NCBI GenBank assembly: GCA_013176395.1
Contig: JABMLP010000019.1
Location: 558,001-622,000, forward strand
From: Venturia oleaginea
Lineage: Eukaryota; Ascomycota; Dothideomycetes; Venturiales; Venturiaceae
Length of the DNA stretch: 64,000 nucleotides
Reading direction: 5' to 3'
Part shown: one piece after another, positions 59,170 to 64,000 of the stretch
Position numbering within the stretch: position 1 is the first letter of the stretch
Layout of the letters: the number at the start of each line of letters is the position of its first letter
The notes under the pieces: generated by a model
Told to the model about the DNA's origin: nothing
What the model saw: the letters and a program-made list of their open reading frames with translations, nothing else
The model's database searches: none
Position numbers and translations under genes: made by a program

Positions 59170-60956
59170 GGTGTGCCTTGGATGAGTGGATTCGAAGTTC
59201 GGAGAAAGTTGTCGGAGACCGAGTCGAATCCTGTCAGGTATTTCTACATTCTTAAAGAAGTAGCTGGAGGTACTATCATTCATGAATGGACTGATTCCAT
59301 TCATTCATTAGGGCAATTAAATTGAACCACAAATAAGAGTCGACCTGAATTCGAGGCATGAAACCAAGTCACGAGTTACGTCCTGAGGCTTCCACGCTAG
59401 CACGCTCCTGCTAACTCAAATCTCTGCTTGGAAAATTTCCTTCCCCATTCATCCGCAAGTCATCCTTTCAGCACTTCAACAAACTTTCCACGAAGGAGCT
59501 GGTTGTTCGATCGATTGATCGTGACTTGCCAGAACAATTGTTTTCGCTCTGTTTGAACCCCCTATGATCCATGATTTGACTGGACGGGTATAGAAGCAGC
59601 GGCACATACCCTATTTTCCTAACTATCTTTGATTATACTTTTGCTGGCTCTTTTCGAAATCGATCTTGCGTCGTGCGCATTGAGTCGGGTCTACTCAGAG
59701 GCAGTGACTGGACTTGATGCACATGTATCACTCTTCTGAAGAAAATCTACTGTTGGGCTTTCAGAAACAGGACAGCTGCAGCTCGGGGCGAAATGGAGAG
59801 CTTGCATATCATGAACCACTCATATGTTGCCTTACATGACAATGATAATTGACAGAGTAGCGTTCGAGTACTCTATTTCGTGTGGACGGAAGGCCCAATT
59901 CTCATCATACTTCCTGAGCGGAGGCGTTCACAAGCAATCCTTAATGTAGCTCAACACTGGGAGGGAGAGTTCACGAGCATCATTATGCACAAGGAGGAGA
60001 CCGGCTTGACTCCGGCGTAGTGATGGTATTACCAGAAAGAGAGCCCAGCTGTCTCGATCCGTCATAGGCCCATGGCAGCAACCTGGACTTGAGAAGACAC
60101 TGTACTCCAGCTCTTGGTTGGCCAGCTACAGTCCTATTTAAGGGCTTTTCCTCACTTTTAACGCCAACGCCTCGTTCGATTCGGCTCACGAGGTCTGGCT
60201 CGTACCACATCGGCGCAGTGAAGCCTATTCTACCTGGTTCCTGTCACCAATATTGCGACGAAAGAGATGGAAGAGATTGTGGCCATGCTGTTGGTCAGGA
60301 GAGATCCCATTTATAAATTCGCATTACAAAAATCGCGAGAAATGTTGCGCTAATAATCTCAGCTTCGATAACTACTATAGAAAGGAAAGTTCAGGATAGA
60401 GGTCAGGGGAACGATAGACTTGGAAACCGGCCCGCATGATCTCAGAATTCACCATACCTATAGACATGTTGTAGCCTGTTTATATTGTCTTCACTACCAT
60501 CCCCACCACTGCCCATTTAGCCCCAAGAAAGATGGTAAGTATGATGGAGATTGGTCCTCCGTCCAAGCCCCTGCGCATTTTGTAAGCCATAATGGATGAA
60601 AAGATGTAGCAGCAGGATCACCCAGTCGATCGTGAGGCTCTGGAAGGTGTTTGATGCCTGCATGGATCAGTAGGGTAGAAATCATACACCGCTCCATGAA
60701 CACACATCTCGGGTCTCACTACGAGTTTGCGGCGGTGGCCAGGTCACTTGACTCGTGCCTTAGCCTTGTGCTGTATTCAATTGCACTCTTCTCACACCAA
60801 AACGTGGGCCTTTCGTCACTTGGATTTCACTTCAAGTTGATGACTACCTAGACCCATCGATAAAACCATCACCTCCAACAAACCTCGTCTTTCACACACT
60901 CACTCCAACACCAACATTCACTCGTTGTAACCAATTCGCAACTTTAGCCAGCAATC
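59170..60956. other. gene-free region upstream of the small secreted protein
   Basis: About 1.8 kb without a supportable gene; it contains the promoters of the minus-strand regulator at its left end and of the plus-strand secreted protein at its right end. CATTCATTCATTCATTAGG near 59290 is a small tetranucleotide repeat. Confidence 0.5.
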
Positions 60957-61689
60957 ATGTTACTCACCAGCGCAATTGTCATCATGGCTCTAGCCGCCAC
61001 CAAAGTTACCTCAGCCGCTATCGCCGACACTACAGAGCTCACTGTCATCCGCGGTGACCGCCTTTCCGTCATGCCAAAAGGAGCTCTCACTGCAGCCACT
61101 GCCCCTCACGGAGACTGCGAGTATAGCGGCGTTGTACCTGGCGCCTGGTACACAGGTGTGAGTCAATTCATCACTTCTCACCTCGTTGGTGCTCTATTCC
61201 TCTGCCGGAGCAAGATCGTCGTTCACTACCTGCCCACTTCCAAATCGAGATCAACGGCGACGTGATCACGGCGATGAATTACCAAGACTTCATCGCCCGA
61301 CTCAAAGGGCTCCAAACCATCCTCGATCTCGATCTCGGTCAGGTTAGAATGCAATTTTCAAGCCCTCAGTGCTTTCTGTTCACAACCACTTACCCACCCC
61401 AAAACAAAACAAATACTAACCCCACCACCACCACCAGCACTGCCAAACAGGCATCCACTACGAAGACACCCCAACCAACAAAGTAGGCATGTGCGTCGTC
61501 CCAGGCCTAATCTACCCAGACGGCTCCCCAATCGACGGTATCCTCTGCGACATCCGTTGGAAAGGCAAAGCCCACAATGCCGACCAGGCGCCCTGCGCAA
61601 ACTACGAGGATAGCCAGTTTGCTGTGAGTTTTTCCTTTCTTACCTCTCTCTCTTCGGACACGTAGACGGATGGGAGGTACGTACGCTGA
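60957..61689 (+). CDS. small secreted cysteine-containing protein, 4 exons
   Basis: The first 20 residues (MLLTSAIVIMALAATKVTSA) form a signal peptide. Later exons carry GLQTILDLDLGQ, then HCQTGIHYEDTPTNKVGMC and DGSPIDGILCDIRWKGKA, with five cysteines in the mature part. Proposed exons: 60957-61155 (or 61157), 61215 (or 61211)-61342, 61438-61623 and 61666-61689, about 178-180 aa. The third exon has an ACTAAC branch site upstream. Two donor/acceptor pairs for the first intron both keep the frame, and the last exon (TDGRYVR) is tentative. I recognise no family. Size, signal peptide and cysteines fit an apoplastic or effector-like protein, but do not prove it. Confidence 0.65.
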
Positions 61690-62251
61690 TAGATTGGGGT
61701 AGTGTAAGCATGATGGGGATTCTTGCCAGTTGTATCATCTTGCTGAGGATGGAGAGTTGGCTGTTGCTCATTGTCAGTGGCCGAATACGATTGTTACTTG
61801 AGCTGTGAGCGGGTTTGGAGACTAGCGTGGAAGGACTTAGAGTACGGCGTGGATGTTGTTGTTGTGTGGGTGTTGAGCGGATCGAGTCGAGTATCTGGCT
61901 ATGAATGGGATTGTTCGGGACCTGTGGAATGAGGATGTTGCTTGCCGTCATCTGCGTTGAGATATCATGGTCATGTCTGTCTTCTGATCTTCTAGCAGAA
62001 GTTGTAGTTTAGCAATAATCGCCGTGATCTCTTCTGCCCTCTAACGCAGGGCAGCTCATTGTCTACCCTTTCGACGATAACCTATTGTTCATTCAACAAA
62101 CTCAACATCCATCTGGAATTTGAGATTTTTCAGCCAATGGATTGGGAGACACTCAGAAGAGCACGGAATCAATGACGCCACTCTACCTCTATGAGTTTCT
62201 TACACTCTAAAAGACCACCCTCCACCTTGACTGTCCCGCCAGCCCATTCGA
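61690..62251. other. convergent intergenic region
   Basis: Separates the ends of the small secreted protein gene and of SDH1. No gene was seen. If the last exon of the secreted protein is different from that proposed, it may extend a little into this region. Confidence 0.5.
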
Positions 62252-64000
62252 TCAATAAGATCTCTTCGCCAACCCAACACTAGGACACTCCCCCTCATCC
62301 AACGTCCCAAAAACAACATCCCTATACCCAATCCTCACCCCCTCCCCCACCTCCCCCTGCCAACTCAAACTATGCTTCAAAAACCCCTCATCATCCCTCT
62401 CCCCAAAATCCTCCCGAGCATGACTCCCTCTACTCTCCCTCCTCTCCACCGCACTCTTAATAGTCTGACTAGCACACGTCAACAGATTCCTCGTCTCAAG
62501 CGTCTCAATCAAATCGCTATTCCAAATCAAACTCCTATCCGTCAAGCCCAACTCATTCCTAAACTCCCCCTCAATGCGTCCGAGTTTCTCAACACCGGTG
62601 GCTAGACTTTCATCGGTTCGGAATACAGCCGCATCCGTTTGCATGAGTTTCTGCATCTTGGTTTTAATCTCCGCTGCCGATTTTTCGCCGTCACTTGTTC
62701 TTATTTTCTCGAGGTCGGTGAAGGAGGCGAGGCCGATGCGGGGGTTGTGGAGGGTGGAGCGGAGGGGCATTTTGGGTTCGTTGTCGGCTGCTATGTCTAG
62801 GGCGCAGGCGCGGCCGAAGACGACGATATCGAGGAGGGAGTTTGCTCCTAGGCGGTTTGCGCCGTGGACCGAGACGCAGGCGGTTTCTCCGGCGGCGTAG
62901 AGACCTGGGACGGCTTTTTCTTTGCCCGTCTTAAGGTCGATGGAGAGGACGTGGCCTTTGTAGTTTGTTGGGATGCCACCCATGCAGTAGTGAACTGTTG
63001 GTCTGATACTGCGTTAGACGTATTCTTGGTTATTTGGAGATGGGAAGATACTCACAATACTGGGATGGGTTCTTTGGTTATGTCGATGCCGGCAAATATA
63101 CTTGCTGTTTCTGCAATACCGGGGAGTCGTTCGTGGATTATTTCGGGTGGCAGATGACTGAGTTGTAGATAGACATGGTCTTTATCTGGCCCCACACCTC
63201 TTCCTTCTCTTACTTCCATGGTCATACTCCTGCTCACCACATCTCTCGACGCGAGATCTTTTGCCGTAGGTGCATACCGTTCCATAAACCGCTCTCCCTC
63301 TGAATTGAGTAGATATCCTCCTTCTCCTCTCGCACCTTCAGTGATAAGGACTCCAGCCCCATAAATACCGCTAGGATGGAATTGTATAAACTCCATATCC
63401 TGCAAGGGAAGATTCGCTCTCGCAACCATAGCATTCCCATCCCCAGTACTCGTATGCGCACTCGTAGCAGAAAAGTAACACCTCCCATACCCACCAGTAG
63501 CAAGCACCGTATTCCTCGCAAACAACCGATGTAACGTCCCATCCTCCATATTCAGCGCCGTGACACCCAAACACTCCCCACCTTCACTCATAATCAAGTC
63601 CAACGCAAACCACTCAATAAAGAACTTGCAATCATGTTTTAAGCTCTGCCCATAAAGCGTATGTAACATAGCATGTCCCGTCCTATCAGCAGCACAAGCA
63701 GTCCTATGCGCCTGTCCTCCCTTCCCAAACCCCAAACTCTGTCCCCCAAGCGGCCGCTGATATATCTTCCCCTCTTGCGTTCTCGAGAACGGCATCCCAT
63801 AGTTCTCCAGCTCGGCGACAGCAGCCACGGCTTCGCGCGTCATGTAATGGATTGCATCTTGGTCCCCTAACCAGTCTGAGCCTTTGACGGTATCGTAGTG
63901 GTGGTATTGATATGTATCCTCGTGCATGTTTCCAAGAGCGGCGTTTATGCCTCCTTGCGCTGCCACTGTGTGGGATCTTGTCGGGAAGAGTTTGGATATA
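62252..64000 (-). CDS. SDH1: succinate dehydrogenase flavoprotein subunit, 5' end outside window
   Basis: Mitochondrial complex II subunit that oxidises succinate to fumarate and carries covalent FAD. The window has one exon from the right edge to 63056 and the last exon 63002-62252; the 53-nt intron has GTGAGT and restores [15 protein letters not shown]. The frame remains open at the edge with [17 protein letters not shown], which includes the histidine that bonds FAD. Other motifs: [32 protein letters not shown], the catalytic-region arginine in [30 protein letters not shown] and [12 protein letters not shown]. The C terminus ends [16 protein letters not shown]. Mitochondrial targeting and the first FAD-binding strand lie beyond the window. 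Confidence 0.95.

Overview
The window is nuclear DNA of a filamentous ascomycete (Pezizomycotina). Genes carry short introns (about 45-185 nt) with GT..AG borders and CTAAC/CTGAC-type branch sites. The protein set is typical of moulds: two Zn2Cys6 regulators, a 14-TM MFS efflux pump, a DUF4360 secreted protein, an aminoadipate-reductase-type enzyme, a DH-BAR-SH3 RhoGEF and telomerase reverse transcriptase. Most genes were rebuilt here across introns by requiring continuous reading phase. The species cannot be named from the sequence alone.

Layout. 0.6-8.2 kb: SHPRH/Irc20-type SNF2-RING protein and an MFS transporter, both on the minus strand. 9.5-12.75 kb: a non-coding retroelement present as a head-to-tail dimer of two ~1.6 kb units, bounded by a 13-bp target duplication and ending in a (TCAA)n tail. 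13.3-15.1 kb: an unrecognised 590-aa protein. 15.1-21.4 kb: gene-free DNA with two MITE-like copies, a hairpin and a perfect 24-bp palindrome. 21.4-22.6 kb: DUF4360 secreted protein, five exons. 22.6-25.4 kb: gene-free, ending in a strand-biased, G-poor tract with a (CCAAT)12 microsatellite. 25.4-27.7 kb: a TBC-domain protein lacking both catalytic finger residues. 28.4-32.4 kb: TERT, eight exons, 1145 aa. 33.7-39.2 kb: RhoGEF. 41.3-42.0 kb: a small unknown protein.

42.5-46.7 kb is an island of mobile DNA: a solo LTR with 5-bp target duplication, a ~2.7 kb element with long terminal inverted repeats around a decayed DUF6589-like gene, and further LTR-like, stop-rich debris.

47-53 kb holds a Lys2-type adenylation-thiolation-reductase gene without the usual N-terminal region, divergent from MRI1 (methionine salvage). 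They share a 254-bp promoter with two TGACTC (Gcn4/CpcA core) sites. Two Zn2Cys6 regulators follow (53.1-59.2 kb), then a small secreted protein (61 kb) and the 3' part of SDH1, which runs off the right edge. Apart from the amino-acid-metabolism pair and the mobile islands, the neighbours look like independent housekeeping or regulatory genes. No bacterial-type features, tRNAs, rRNAs or CRISPR arrays were seen.
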